Below are positions 52,392-61,230 of a DNA stretch of 64,000 bases, one piece after another. The notes under the pieces were generated by a model that saw nothing but the letters and a program-made list of their open reading frames with translations, was not told the origin of the DNA and made no database searches. This DNA is from Qipengyuania gaetbuli (GTDB lineage Bacteria > Pseudomonadota > Alphaproteobacteria > Sphingomonadales > Sphingomonadaceae), in contig NZ_JAIVLR010000001.1 of assembly GCF_020524765.1 (NCBI RefSeq), positions 744,001 through 808,000 on the forward strand. Direction: 5' to 3'. Positions within the stretch are counted from its first letter, which is position 1. Each line of letters opens with the position of its first letter. The position numbers and the translations under genes are program-made.

Positions 52392-53273
52392 CTAGAAAGT
52401 ATAGCCGATGCCCAGCGCGACGAAATACTGGTTCGAACTGCCGCGAATGCTGGTGAAGGGCGTGTCTGCCGCATCGCCGAGCAATTTCGAATAGCCGCCC
52501 AGCCCGATCAGCGACAATCCGCCGTCGGTCACATCGCCGTTGAGGTCGTAGGCCAGCAGCAAATTCACCCCGACGCTTTCGAACCCGCCTTCCGCCTGGA
52601 AACCCGGCAGCACATCGGCCGCGGGAAGCGCAGCATTGGTCACGGGGACCGAATAGTAATAGTCGGCGAAATCGTCATCGACCCAGTTCGTGCTGACGCT
52701 GAGCGAGGCGGCCATCGCGCGGCTGAGCGGGGTGAAATAAGTCACGCTCGGCGAGACGGTCATGCCGCCGTGGGCGCCGTTCACGTCCCAGCCGGCATCG
52801 ACGTTGAAGCTCAGGCTGTCGAAGGGGTTGAGCAGCTTGGGCAGTTTGACCCCGAGGCTTGCCCCCACCTCGATAGCGGTTTCAAGCTCGCCATAGGCCG
52901 CTACGATGTCGTCATCGATATCGTCGATATCGGCACGGTCGCGGTTGATGCGCAGCAGCGGCCCGGCGGAAAAGGCAATGCCCTCGTCGGGATCGGGAAT
53001 GAAATCGAGCGCGAGGCCGGCAGGGCGCGGACTGATCCCTACGCCGCCGAGCGAACCCTGGACGATCGGCAGCACGCTGAGCTGGTAGTCGTCCGACCCC
53101 GAATAGCTGGCGTTGTAGGCCACGCCCACGCCCACGCTGAGGTAATCGCCGTCGAATACCGTGGTCGGCGGCCCGGCGGGCGGCGACACGTTCACGTCGG
53201 CATCCTGCGCCGCGAGCGGCGACGCCGCAGTGCCCGCAAGCAGGCCGGCGGCCACGAAAACTGCATATTTCAT
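52392..53273 (-). CDS. MipA/OmpV-family outer-membrane protein
   Basis: A 293-residue outer-membrane beta-barrel. Signal peptide MKYAVFVAAGLLAGTAASPLAA; the mature part has alternating hydrophobic strands and ends YFVALGIGYTF with a C-terminal phenylalanine for BAM recognition. FDGDYLSVGVGVAYNASYSGSDDYQ near residue 40 and TYFTPLSRAMAASLSVS near residue 190 fit MipA/OmpV. ATG 53273 follows GAGGGA at seven bases. It is divergent from crtY; a perfect palindrome lies between the two starts. Confidence 0.82.
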   Translation of the reverse strand: MKYAVFVAAGLLAGTAASPLAAQDADVNVSPPAGPPTTVFDGDYLSVGVGVAYNASYSGSDDYQLSVLPIVQGSLGGVGISPRPAGLALDFIPDPDEGIAFSAGPLLRINRDRADIDDIDDDIVAAYGELETAIEVGASLGVKLPKLLNPFDSLSFNVDAGWDVNGAHGGMTVSPSVTYFTPLSRAMAASLSVSTNWVDDDFADYYYSVPVTNAALPAADVLPGFQAEGGFESVGVNLLLAYDLNGDVTDGGLSLIGLGGYSKLLGDAADTPFTSIRGSSNQYFVALGIGYTF

Positions 53274-53336
53274 CGGGGATTCCCTCGTCTTGCCCTTCAC
53301 CCGCCAACGGACAAGCGGCCTGCGCGTTCCGTACCA

Positions 53337-53352
53337 GCGAATGCAAATTCGC
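53337..53352 (+). promoter_or_regulatory. perfect palindrome GCGAAT-N4-ATTCGC between mipA-like gene and crtY
   Basis: Six-base inverted repeat with a 4-base centre, 48 bases before the crtY ATG and 64 bases before the divergent mipA-like start. It could be an operator for either gene. It shares TGCGAAT-like half-site content with the Fur-box-like palindrome near 7950. The regulator is not known. Confidence 0.35.
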
Positions 53353-53399
53353 GCAAAGCGATTGCCGCGCTGCCCCTGCACCCGTAAGCGACTTTCCCC

Positions 53400-54584
53400 A
53401 TGGGCCGCAGGTTCGACATCGCGATCGTAGGAGGAGGGCTTGCCGGCGGACTTGCCGCGCTTGCGATCCGCCGCGCGCACCCTTCGCTCTCCCTCGCCCT
53501 GTTCGAAGCTGGCGGCAGCTTCGGCGGCAACCACCGCTGGAGCTGGTTCGAAAGCGATTTGTCTCAGCAGGGCGAGGCGCTGCTTGCGCCGTTCGGCCGG
53601 ACCGAGTGGGCCGGCGGCAACGAGGTCCGCTTTCCCGCGCATAGGCGGGTGCTGTCGGCCAATTACCGCTCGCTGGACAGCCGCGATTTCGACCGTACGC
53701 TGCGCCGCGAACTGCCGCAGGAAGCCCAGCAGCTCGGCTCGCGGGTGGCGCGCCTCGATGCTTCGGGTATCGAGCTTGCTACCGGAGAGCGCGTGGACGC
53801 ACGCACCGTCATCGACTGCCGCGATGCCGGTCCCAGCAAGCACCTGACGGGCGGCTGGCAGGTCTTCCTCGGCCAGCACCTGCGAACCGCCAGCCCCCAC
53901 GGGATCGAGCGTCCCGTGATCATGGATGCGACCGTCCGGCAACACGGCGCCTATCGTTTCGTCTATCTCCTGCCGATGGGGCCCGACGAGATCTTCGTCG
54001 AGGACACCTATTACGCCGATAGCGCCACGCTCGATGCGCCGGCCCTGCGCGAACGCATCGCCGCCTATGCCGCTGACAAGGGCTGGGAAGCCACGGTGCT
54101 GCACGAGGAAACGGGAGTTCTTCCAGTCATCACCGGCGGCGATTTCGCCGCCTACCGCGCTTCGCTCGAACACCCCGAAGTGGTTCTGGCAGGCGCGCGC
54201 GGGGGCTTCGTGCATCCGCTGACCAGCTACACCATCCCGGTGGCGGTCGAGAACGCAATTGCCATCGCCGATGCAGCCGCTTTTCCACGCGACGAGCTTG
54301 CCCGCCTGGTCGACCGGCGCGCGCATGAACACTGGCGCCGCACGGGCTTCTATCGCCTGCTCGGCAAGATGCTGTTCGATGCGGCGATTCCCGAGGAACG
54401 ATATCGGGTGTTCGAGCGCTTCTACCGCTTGGGGGAACCTCTGATCGAACGGTTCTATGCCGCGCGTTCCAGCGCCCTCGACAAATTGCGGATCCTTTCA
54501 GGAAAACCGCCGGTACCAATTTCCCGTGCGGTCGCAGCCCTGCTTGGCAAGGGAGCGCCGCTCGTCCAAGAGGATCGACGATGA
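53400..54584 (+). CDS. crtY: lycopene beta-cyclase CrtY
   Basis: A 394-residue FAD/NAD(P)H-binding enzyme that closes the two beta-ionone rings of lycopene to give beta-carotene. Seen are the Rossmann motif IAIVGGGLAGGLAALAI at the start, GGSFGGNHRWSWF near residue 38, IFVEDTYYAD near residue 200 (the catalytic-type FxEExxY region) and RGGFVHPLTSYTIPVAVE near residue 285. Length fits CrtY of Sphingomonadales. First gene of crtY-crtI-LOG-crtB; its end overlaps crtI as ATGA. Confidence 0.93.
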   Translation: MGRRFDIAIVGGGLAGGLAALAIRRAHPSLSLALFEAGGSFGGNHRWSWFESDLSQQGEALLAPFGRTEWAGGNEVRFPAHRRVLSANYRSLDSRDFDRTLRRELPQEAQQLGSRVARLDASGIELATGERVDARTVIDCRDAGPSKHLTGGWQVFLGQHLRTASPHGIERPVIMDATVRQHGAYRFVYLLPMGPDEIFVEDTYYADSATLDAPALRERIAAYAADKGWEATVLHEETGVLPVITGGDFAAYRASLEHPEVVLAGARGGFVHPLTSYTIPVAVENAIAIADAAAFPRDELARLVDRRAHEHWRRTGFYRLLGKMLFDAAIPEERYRVFERFYRLGEPLIERFYAARSSALDKLRILSGKPPVPISRAVAALLGKGAPLVQEDRR

Positions 54585-56119
54585 ACGCCGATGTAACGCC
54601 TCCCGATATTTCTTCCGCCACCGAGATTCCCCAGACCGGCCGCACTGCCTGCGTGATCGGGTCCGGTTTCGGCGGCCTTGCGCTTGCTATCCGCCTGCAG
54701 TCCGCCGGCATCGCGGCTACGGTCGTGGAAGCGCGGGACAAGCCGGGCGGGCGGGCCTATTACTGGGAAAAGGACGGCTTCACCTTCGATGCCGGTCCCA
54801 CCGTCATCACCGATCCCGACTGCCTGCGCGAACTGTGGGGCCTGACCGGCCACGACATGGCCGAAGATATCGAGATCATGCCGGTCATGCCGTTCTACCG
54901 GCTGAACTGGCCCGACGGCACGAATTTCGACTATTCGAATGACGAGGAAGAGCTGTTCGGCGAGATCGCCAAGCTCAACCCCGCCGACGTTGCCGGATAC
55001 CAGCGGTTCCTCGACTATGCGGCCGGTGTCTACGAGGAAGGCTACGTCAAGCTGGGGCACAAGCCCTTCCTCGATTTCAAGTCGATGCTCAAGGCCGCCC
55101 CGGCGCTGGCCAAGAAGCAGGCGTGGCGCAGCGTCTATTCGATGGTCTCGAGCTATGTCGAGAACGAGAAACTGCGCGAAGCGCTGTCGTTCCACACCCT
55201 GCTGGTCGGCGGCAACCCGATGAAGACCAGCAGCATCTACGCCCTCATTCACAAGCTGGAAAAGGACGGCGGTGTCTGGTGGGCGAAGGGCGGCACCAAC
55301 CGCCTCATCGCGGCCATGGTCACCCATTTCGAGCGCATCGGCGGCACTGTCCGCCTGCACGACCCGGTGGTGCAGGTGCACACGCTCGGCAGCAAGGCCA
55401 GCGAGGTCGAAACCCATTCCGGTTGGAAGCAGCGTTTCGACGCGGTCGCCAGCAATGCCGACATCATGCACAGCTACAAGGACCTGCTGGCAGGTTCCAA
55501 ACGGGGCAAGACCTACGCCAAGTCGCTGTCGCGCAAGAGTTTCTCGCCCAGCCTCTTCGTCGTCCATTTCGGCATCGAGGGCACCTGGCCGGGCATTCCG
55601 CACCACATGATCCTGTTCGGCCCCCGTTATAAGGGCCTGCTGGAAGACATCTACGATCACGGCGTCCTGCCGCAGGATTTCTCGATCTATCTCCACCACC
55701 CCAGCGTGACCGACCCGGGCATGGCGCCCGAAGGCATGAGCACTTTCTACGCGCTCGTGCCGGTCGCACACATGGGCAAGCTGTCGGTGGACTGGCAGGA
55801 AATGGGCCCGATCCTGGAAAAGCGCATTCTCGACGAGGTCGAGCGGCGCCTGATCCCGGGCCTCCATGGCCGCATCAAGACCAAGTTCCACTACGCGCCG
55901 CGCGATTTCGCGATGGATTTGAATGCCCACATGGGCAGCGCTTTCAGCCTCGAACCGGTGCTGACACAGAGTGCCTTCTTCCGCGGCCACAATCGCGACG
56001 ACGTGATCGACAATTTCTACCTCGTGGGCGCGGGCACGCACCCGGGCGCCGGTATCCCCGGCGTCGTCGGCAGCGCCAAGGCGACCGCGGGGCTCATGCT
56101 TGAGGATTTGCTCGCCTGA
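54581..56119 (+). CDS. crtI: phytoene desaturase CrtI
   Basis: A 512-residue FAD-dependent desaturase that converts phytoene to lycopene. FAD motif CVIGSGFGGLALAIRLQSAG near residue 23, EARDKPGGRAYYWEKDGF near residue 48 and the C-terminal carotenoid-desaturase signature NFYLVGAGTHPGAGIPGVVG are present. ATG overlaps the crtY stop (ATGA), and its TGA overlaps the next ATG (TGATG), so the operon is tightly coupled. Confidence 0.95.
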   Translation: MNADVTPPDISSATEIPQTGRTACVIGSGFGGLALAIRLQSAGIAATVVEARDKPGGRAYYWEKDGFTFDAGPTVITDPDCLRELWGLTGHDMAEDIEIMPVMPFYRLNWPDGTNFDYSNDEEELFGEIAKLNPADVAGYQRFLDYAAGVYEEGYVKLGHKPFLDFKSMLKAAPALAKKQAWRSVYSMVSSYVENEKLREALSFHTLLVGGNPMKTSSIYALIHKLEKDGGVWWAKGGTNRLIAAMVTHFERIGGTVRLHDPVVQVHTLGSKASEVETHSGWKQRFDAVASNADIMHSYKDLLAGSKRGKTYAKSLSRKSFSPSLFVVHFGIEGTWPGIPHHMILFGPRYKGLLEDIYDHGVLPQDFSIYLHHPSVTDPGMAPEGMSTFYALVPVAHMGKLSVDWQEMGPILEKRILDEVERRLIPGLHGRIKTKFHYAPRDFAMDLNAHMGSAFSLEPVLTQSAFFRGHNRDDVIDNFYLVGAGTHPGAGIPGVVGSAKATAGLMLEDLLA

Positions 56120-56700
56120 TGAAACGTCTTGCCGTCTACTGCGGTTCGGCATCGCCCGAAGATCCGCGCTATATCCAGCTTGCCTATGATGTCGGAGCCG
56201 GCCTTGCCGAGCGGGGCATCGGCGTCGTCTACGGCGGTGGCCGCCTCGGCCTGATGGGTGCGACGGCGCGCGGCGCGCTCGATGCGGGCGGCGAGGTGAT
56301 CGGCGTCATCCCCGAGGCGCTCGCCAATTCCGAAGTCGCCAATCACGACTGCACCGAACTCTACACCGTCTCCGGCATGCACGAGCGCAAGCAGCGCTTC
56401 ACCGACCTCTCGGACGGGTTCGTAACCATCCCCGGCGGGGTCGGCACGATGGACGAATTGTGGGAAGCGATGAGCTGGGCGCAGCTCGGCTATCACGACA
56501 ATCCGGTCGGCCTGCTCAATGCGTTCGGCTTCTATGACGAGTTGATCGCGTTCAACCGCAAGATGGCCGATGTCGGCTTCGTGCGGCCCGTGCACCAGGG
56601 CATCCTCGTGCACGACACGACGCTGGGCGGTTTGCTCGACCAGATGGAAAACTATGTGCCGCACACGCCGATTTTCCAGATGAAGGCCGACGACCTCTGA
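56119..56700 (+). CDS. LOG-family (TIGR00730) Rossmann-fold protein
   Basis: A 193-residue protein of the LONELY GUY/cytokinin riboside 5'-monophosphate phosphoribohydrolase family. Motifs are VYGGGRLGLMG near residue 36 and the signature IPGGVGTMDELWEAMSWAQLG near residue 103, which carries the PGGxGTxxE nucleotide-binding and catalytic motif. In bacteria such proteins hydrolyse nucleoside monophosphates such as AMP to adenine and ribose phosphate. It lies between crtI and crtB and overlaps crtI by one base, so it is co-translated with carotenoid genes although no direct pathway role is known. Confidence 0.9.
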   Translation: MKRLAVYCGSASPEDPRYIQLAYDVGAGLAERGIGVVYGGGRLGLMGATARGALDAGGEVIGVIPEALANSEVANHDCTELYTVSGMHERKQRFTDLSDGFVTIPGGVGTMDELWEAMSWAQLGYHDNPVGLLNAFGFYDELIAFNRKMADVGFVRPVHQGILVHDTTLGGLLDQMENYVPHTPIFQMKADDL

Positions 56701-56795
56701 ACAAGCCGCGCCCCCTTACCACCCAGAACCTGCGCCAGACGCCGGCCCGGGCTGGCGGCGGGCGCGAGCGGCACTTCCTGGTCGACAAGGCGCGC

Positions 56796-57716
56796 GTGGC
56801 GATCGAGGAAGGCTCGCACAGTTTCGCCGCCGCTTCCAAGCTGTTCGATCGCGGAACGCGGGAGCGGGCGTGGCTGCTCTATGCCTGGTGCCGCCGCTGC
56901 GACGACATCGCAGACAACCAGGACAAGGGCGGGCCGCTGGGCGACCAGGGCGACCTGAAGAACGCGGAAGACCGCGTGCAAGCGATCCGCGTGCTGACGA
57001 AGCGCGCGCTCGACGAACAGCCCACGGCCGATTTCGCTTTCGACGCCTTCGGGCTGGTCGCCGACGAGACGGGTCTCACCTGGGAAATGGCCAACGACAT
57101 GATCGGCGGCTTCGCGCTCGATGCGACCCGCTGGCAGCCCAAGACCGAGGCCGACATGCTGCGCTATTGCTATCACGTGGCAGGTTCCGTCGGCGTGATG
57201 ATGGCCGTGGTGATGGGCGTGAGCACCGACGACGGCGAAACGCTCGACCGGGCCTGCGATCTCGGGCTGGCCTTCCAGATGGCGAACATCGCGCGCGATA
57301 TCGTCGAGGATGCCGAAGCGGGGCGCTGCTACCTGCCTGCGACATGGCTGGCCGAAAAGGGCTGGCAGGCAGGCGAACACGCGCATCCGGACAATCGCTT
57401 CGTCCTCGCCAGCCTGATGCCGCGCCTGATAACGCTGATGGAAAAGCACGAGGCAGCATCGAAACTCGGCGCGAAGAAGCTGCGGTTCCGCCAGCGATGG
57501 GCTGTGCTGGCCGCGGCCAATATCTACGGCGCCATCGGGCGCAAGGTTCTCTCCCGCGGGCAGAAGGCCTGGGACCGCCGCGTGCGCGTGAGCGGGCTCG
57601 AAAAGCTCTGGCACGTCGCCACCGCCTTCTTCGAAGCGCTGTGGAACCGGCCCTCCGGTCCTGCCGAACCGATCATCTGGACACGCCACGATTTCCGCCC
57701 CGTTGCAGGCTGGTAG
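56796..57716 (+). CDS. crtB: phytoene synthase CrtB
   Basis: Condenses two geranylgeranyl diphosphates to phytoene, the first carotenoid-specific step. Visible are GSHSFAAASKLFDRGTRERA, the first aspartate-rich motif LYAWCRRCDDIADNQ and the second NIARDIVEDAEAGRCYLP, and TEADMLRYCYHVAGSVGVMM. The only canonical start in frame is GTG 56796 (306 residues), but this leaves just four residues before GSHSF. In-frame sequence upstream reads ERHFLVDKARVA, a typical N-terminal helix, and continues to CTG 56697, which overlaps the LOG stop. A real start at that CTG (339 residues) is plausible. It is the last crt gene here; crtE, crtZ and crtW are not in the window. Confidence 0.93.
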   Translation: MAIEEGSHSFAAASKLFDRGTRERAWLLYAWCRRCDDIADNQDKGGPLGDQGDLKNAEDRVQAIRVLTKRALDEQPTADFAFDAFGLVADETGLTWEMANDMIGGFALDATRWQPKTEADMLRYCYHVAGSVGVMMAVVMGVSTDDGETLDRACDLGLAFQMANIARDIVEDAEAGRCYLPATWLAEKGWQAGEHAHPDNRFVLASLMPRLITLMEKHEAASKLGAKKLRFRQRWAVLAAANIYGAIGRKVLSRGQKAWDRRVRVSGLEKLWHVATAFFEALWNRPSGPAEPIIWTRHDFRPVAGW

Positions 57717-57752
57717 CTTGAAGCTGCGCGACGCTACGTCTAGCGAGCGTCC

Positions 57753-59621
57753 ATGATCCAAAAGCTCCTCATCGCCAATCGCGGCGAGATCGCCTGCCGC
57801 ATCATCCGCACCGCGCGTGAAATGGGCATCGCCACTGTCGCGGTCTATTCGGATGCCGATGCCAAGGCGCTGCATGTCCGCTCCGCAGACGAGGCGGTCC
57901 ACATCGGCCCCTCGCCCGCTGCCGAAAGCTATCTGGTGGGCGAGAAGATCATCGCCGCCGCGAAGCAGACGGGCGCCGAGGCGATCCATCCGGGCTACGG
58001 ATTCCTCTCCGAAAACGCAGGTTTCGCGCAGGCCGTGATCGACGCGGGGCTGATCTGGGTCGGACCGAAGCCGGCCAGCATCGAAGCGATGGGCCTGAAG
58101 GATGCCGCCAAGGAGCGCATGATTGCAGCGGGCGTGCCGGTGACGCCGGGCTATCTCGGCGAGGACCAGTCGGTCGAACGCCTCAAGAAAGAAGCCAACG
58201 GGATCGGTTATCCCGTGCTGATCAAGGCGGTCGCAGGCGGCGGCGGCAAGGGGATGCGCAAGGTCGATGTCGCAGCCGATTTCGAGGCCGCGCTGGAGAG
58301 TTGCCGGCGCGAGGCCAAGGCCAGCTTTTCCAACGACGAGGTGCTGCTGGAGAAGTGGATCACCTCGCCGCGCCATATCGAGGTGCAGGTCTTCGGCGAT
58401 AGCCACGGCAACGTCGTCCACCTGTTCGAACGCGACTGCTCATTGCAGCGCCGCCACCAGAAGGTGATCGAGGAAGCCCCCGCCCCCGGCATGGACGAGG
58501 CCACGCGCGAGCAAATCTGCGCCGCCGCCGTGCGCGCCGCCAAGGCGGTCGATTACGAGGGTGCGGGCACGATCGAATTCATCGCCGATGCCAGCGAAGG
58601 CCTGCGCGCCGACCGCATTTTCTTCATGGAAATGAATACCCGCCTGCAGGTGGAGCACCCGGTGACCGAGGAGATCACCGGCGTGGACCTGGTGGAATGG
58701 CAGCTGCGCGTCGCAAGCGGCGAGCCGATCCCGCTGAAGCAGGAAGACCTCGCCATCGACGGCTGGGCCATCGAGGCGCGGCTCTATGCGGAGGATCCGG
58801 CGAAGGGGTTCTTGCCCAGTACCGGTCGGCTCGACCACCTCGAATTCGTCGAGGAAGGGCGCGTGGAAACGGGCGTCGAGGAAGGCGATGCGATCTCGCC
58901 CTTCTACGACCCGATGGTGGCCAAGCTGGTCAGTTGGGGCGAAACCCGCGACGAGGCCATCGAAGGTCTCGATGCCATGACCGCGGGCGTCGAAGTCTGG
59001 CCCGTGCGCACCAATGCCGGTTTCCTCAACCGCGCGCTCAACGATCCCGATTTCGTCATGGGGAATCTCGACACCGGCTTCATCGGCGAACGGCTCGACA
59101 GCCTTCTGCCGACGGGCGAACCGGATGAGGAAGTCTGGCAGACCGCAGCTGCCTTCGCGCTGTTCGACGAGGACGAGGATACCGAAGGCAGCTCGCTTTC
59201 CGGATTCCGCCTCAACGCCGAACCTCGCCGCAGCGTCGCACTGGCCAATGGCGGCGAGACCCGCACCCTGTCGGGCGATGGCGCGCTGCCGGAGGCGACC
59301 GGCCTCCTCGATGCGGAAAGCGTCATCGTGTTCGACGAGGGCATGGCCTATGACTTCGCGCTGTCGACACGCGGCGGCGGCCATCACCATGCCCACGACG
59401 GCGACATCATCGCCCCCATGCCGGGCAAGGTCATCGCGGTCGATGTGGCAGAAGGAGACAGCGTCACCGCCGGCCAGCGCCTGATGGTGCTCGAAGCGAT
59501 GAAGATGGAGCACGCGCTCACCGCACCGTTCGACGGGACCGTTACCGGCCTGTCGGTCAGCGCCGGCAGCCAAGTACAGGTCGAAGCCGTGCTCGCGGTT
59601 GTGGAGCCCGTCGAAGAATAG
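57753..59621 (+). CDS. biotin-dependent acyl-CoA carboxylase alpha subunit (biotin carboxylase + BCCP)
   Basis: A 622-residue protein with a biotin carboxylase domain (about residues 1-445) and a C-terminal biotinyl domain. Seen are MIQKLLIANRGEIACRIIRT at the start, the ATP-grasp loop KAVAGGGGKGMRKV near residue 158, FFMEMNTRLQVEHPVTEEITG near residue 290 and the biotinylation motif LEAMKMEHALTAPF near residue 585. It carboxylates biotin with ATP and bicarbonate. The partner carboxyltransferase gene follows by 58 bases. The acyl-CoA substrate (acetyl-, propionyl- or methylcrotonyl-CoA) is not fixed by sequence. Confidence 0.92.
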   Translation: MIQKLLIANRGEIACRIIRTAREMGIATVAVYSDADAKALHVRSADEAVHIGPSPAAESYLVGEKIIAAAKQTGAEAIHPGYGFLSENAGFAQAVIDAGLIWVGPKPASIEAMGLKDAAKERMIAAGVPVTPGYLGEDQSVERLKKEANGIGYPVLIKAVAGGGGKGMRKVDVAADFEAALESCRREAKASFSNDEVLLEKWITSPRHIEVQVFGDSHGNVVHLFERDCSLQRRHQKVIEEAPAPGMDEATREQICAAAVRAAKAVDYEGAGTIEFIADASEGLRADRIFFMEMNTRLQVEHPVTEEITGVDLVEWQLRVASGEPIPLKQEDLAIDGWAIEARLYAEDPAKGFLPSTGRLDHLEFVEEGRVETGVEEGDAISPFYDPMVAKLVSWGETRDEAIEGLDAMTAGVEVWPVRTNAGFLNRALNDPDFVMGNLDTGFIGERLDSLLPTGEPDEEVWQTAAAFALFDEDEDTEGSSLSGFRLNAEPRRSVALANGGETRTLSGDGALPEATGLLDAESVIVFDEGMAYDFALSTRGGGHHHAHDGDIIAPMPGKVIAVDVAEGDSVTAGQRLMVLEAMKMEHALTAPFDGTVTGLSVSAGSQVQVEAVLAVVEPVEE

Positions 59622-59679
59622 GGCTTTCCTTTCGGCCCATCCCTTGCAAGCGTGCCTTCCCTGAGGAGAGAGCACGCGC

Positions 59680-61230
59680 ATGGGCTGGGACAAGGAACTG
59701 GAAGAACTGCGCCACCGCGAGGCGCTGGCCGAGCAGATGGGCGGCGCGGACAAGGTCGCCCGCCAGCATGGGCGCGGCAAGATGGACGCGCGCGCCCGGC
59801 TCGCCGCGCTGTGCGACGAGGGCTCTTTCCGCGAAATCGGCAAGATCGCAGGACGCGGTTCCTATGACGAGGACGGCAATCTCACCGGCGTCCTTCCCGC
59901 CCCGTTTCTGTTCGGCAAGGCGCTGGTGAACGGCCGCCCGGTCGTGGCCACGGCCGACGACTTCACCATTCGCGGCGGGGCGGCCGACGCAGGCATCAGC
60001 CGCAAGATGGTGCAGGCCGAGAAGATGGCGCACGAGTTGAAGCTGCCCATCATCCGCATGATCGACGGCACCGGCGGCGGCGGCAGCGTCAAGACGCTGG
60101 AACAGATCGGCGCGACCTATATCCCCGCCGTTCCCGGCTGGTCGGACGTGGTGAAGAACCTCGACACGGTGCCGGTCGTCGCCCTCGCGCTCGGCCCGAC
60201 GGCAGGCCTCGGCGCGGCGCGCACGGTCGCCAGCCATTACTCGGTCATGGTCAAGGGCCTCAGCCAGATCTTCGCGGCCGGACCTGCCGTGGTCGACGGG
60301 CTGGGCGAAGCCTACAAGGGTTCGACCGACCACCAGCAGGCCAAGGAAGACCTGGGCGGTTCGGAAATCCATACCCGCAACGGCGTGGTCGACGACGAGG
60401 TAGGAAGCGAGGCCGAGGCCTTCGCCCGCGCGCGCCATTTCCTGTCCTTCATGCCCGAGCACGTCGGCCAGCTTGCCCGCCGCTCGCTCTGCACCGACCC
60501 GGTCCACCGGCGCGAGGATGCGCTGTCCGCCCTTGTCCCGCGCGATCCAAAGGCGGTCTATTCGATGCGCCGTTGCATGGAGATGGTGTTCGACCAGGGC
60601 ACCGTGTTCGAGATCGGGCGGATGTGGGGCCGAGCCTGCATCACCGCGCTCGCCCGGCTGGACGGCTGGCCAGTCATGGTGCTCGCAAGCGATCCCAGCT
60701 ACCTTGGCGGTTCGTGGGAAGCCAAGACCAGCGAGAAGGTCGAACGCTTCGTCAAGCTGGCCGACCAGTTCCGCCTGCCGATCGTCCACCTCGTCGACAA
60801 CCCGGGCTTCATGATCGGGCGCGAGGCGGAAATGGCAGGCACGATCAGGTACGGCGTGCAGGCGATGAACGCGATCTACAAGGCCAGCGTCCCGCTCGCC
60901 TCCGTGGTCCTGCGCCGCGCATATGGCATCGCCGGCAGCGCCATGAGCAATGCCGAGACTTACCAGTACCGATACTGCTGGCCTTCGGGAGACTGGGGCA
61001 GCCTGCCCATCGCGGGCGGGCTGGAGGTCGCCTACAAGTCGGAGCTCGAAGCCGCGGACGATCCGGTCGCCGAACTGGAAGCGATCCGCGCACGGCTGGA
61101 CAAGGTCACCAGCCCCTTCCGCAGTGCCGAGCGCTTCAATGTCGAGGACATCATCGACCCGCGCGACACACGGCCCCTGCTGTGCGAATTCGCCTCGCTC
61201 GCCTGGCGCAGGCTGGAAGCGGAAAGCTAG
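59680..61230 (+). CDS. acyl-CoA carboxylase carboxyltransferase (beta) subunit
   Basis: A 516-residue crotonase-fold carboxyltransferase that moves CO2 from biotin to an acyl-CoA. It starts MGWDKELEELRHREALAEQM after GAGGAGAG. The N-terminal half has GRGKMDARARLAAL, TADDFTIRGGAAD and MIDGTGGGGSVKTLEQIG; the C-terminal half has LVDNPGFMIGREAEMAGTIR and VVLRRAYGIAGSAMSN. Length is that of propionyl/methylcrotonyl-CoA carboxylase beta subunits. It pairs with the upstream alpha gene. The stop shares CTAG with the convergent transporter gene. Confidence 0.9.
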   Translation: MGWDKELEELRHREALAEQMGGADKVARQHGRGKMDARARLAALCDEGSFREIGKIAGRGSYDEDGNLTGVLPAPFLFGKALVNGRPVVATADDFTIRGGAADAGISRKMVQAEKMAHELKLPIIRMIDGTGGGGSVKTLEQIGATYIPAVPGWSDVVKNLDTVPVVALALGPTAGLGAARTVASHYSVMVKGLSQIFAAGPAVVDGLGEAYKGSTDHQQAKEDLGGSEIHTRNGVVDDEVGSEAEAFARARHFLSFMPEHVGQLARRSLCTDPVHRREDALSALVPRDPKAVYSMRRCMEMVFDQGTVFEIGRMWGRACITALARLDGWPVMVLASDPSYLGGSWEAKTSEKVERFVKLADQFRLPIVHLVDNPGFMIGREAEMAGTIRYGVQAMNAIYKASVPLASVVLRRAYGIAGSAMSNAETYQYRYCWPSGDWGSLPIAGGLEVAYKSELEAADDPVAELEAIRARLDKVTSPFRSAERFNVEDIIDPRDTRPLLCEFASLAWRRLEAES

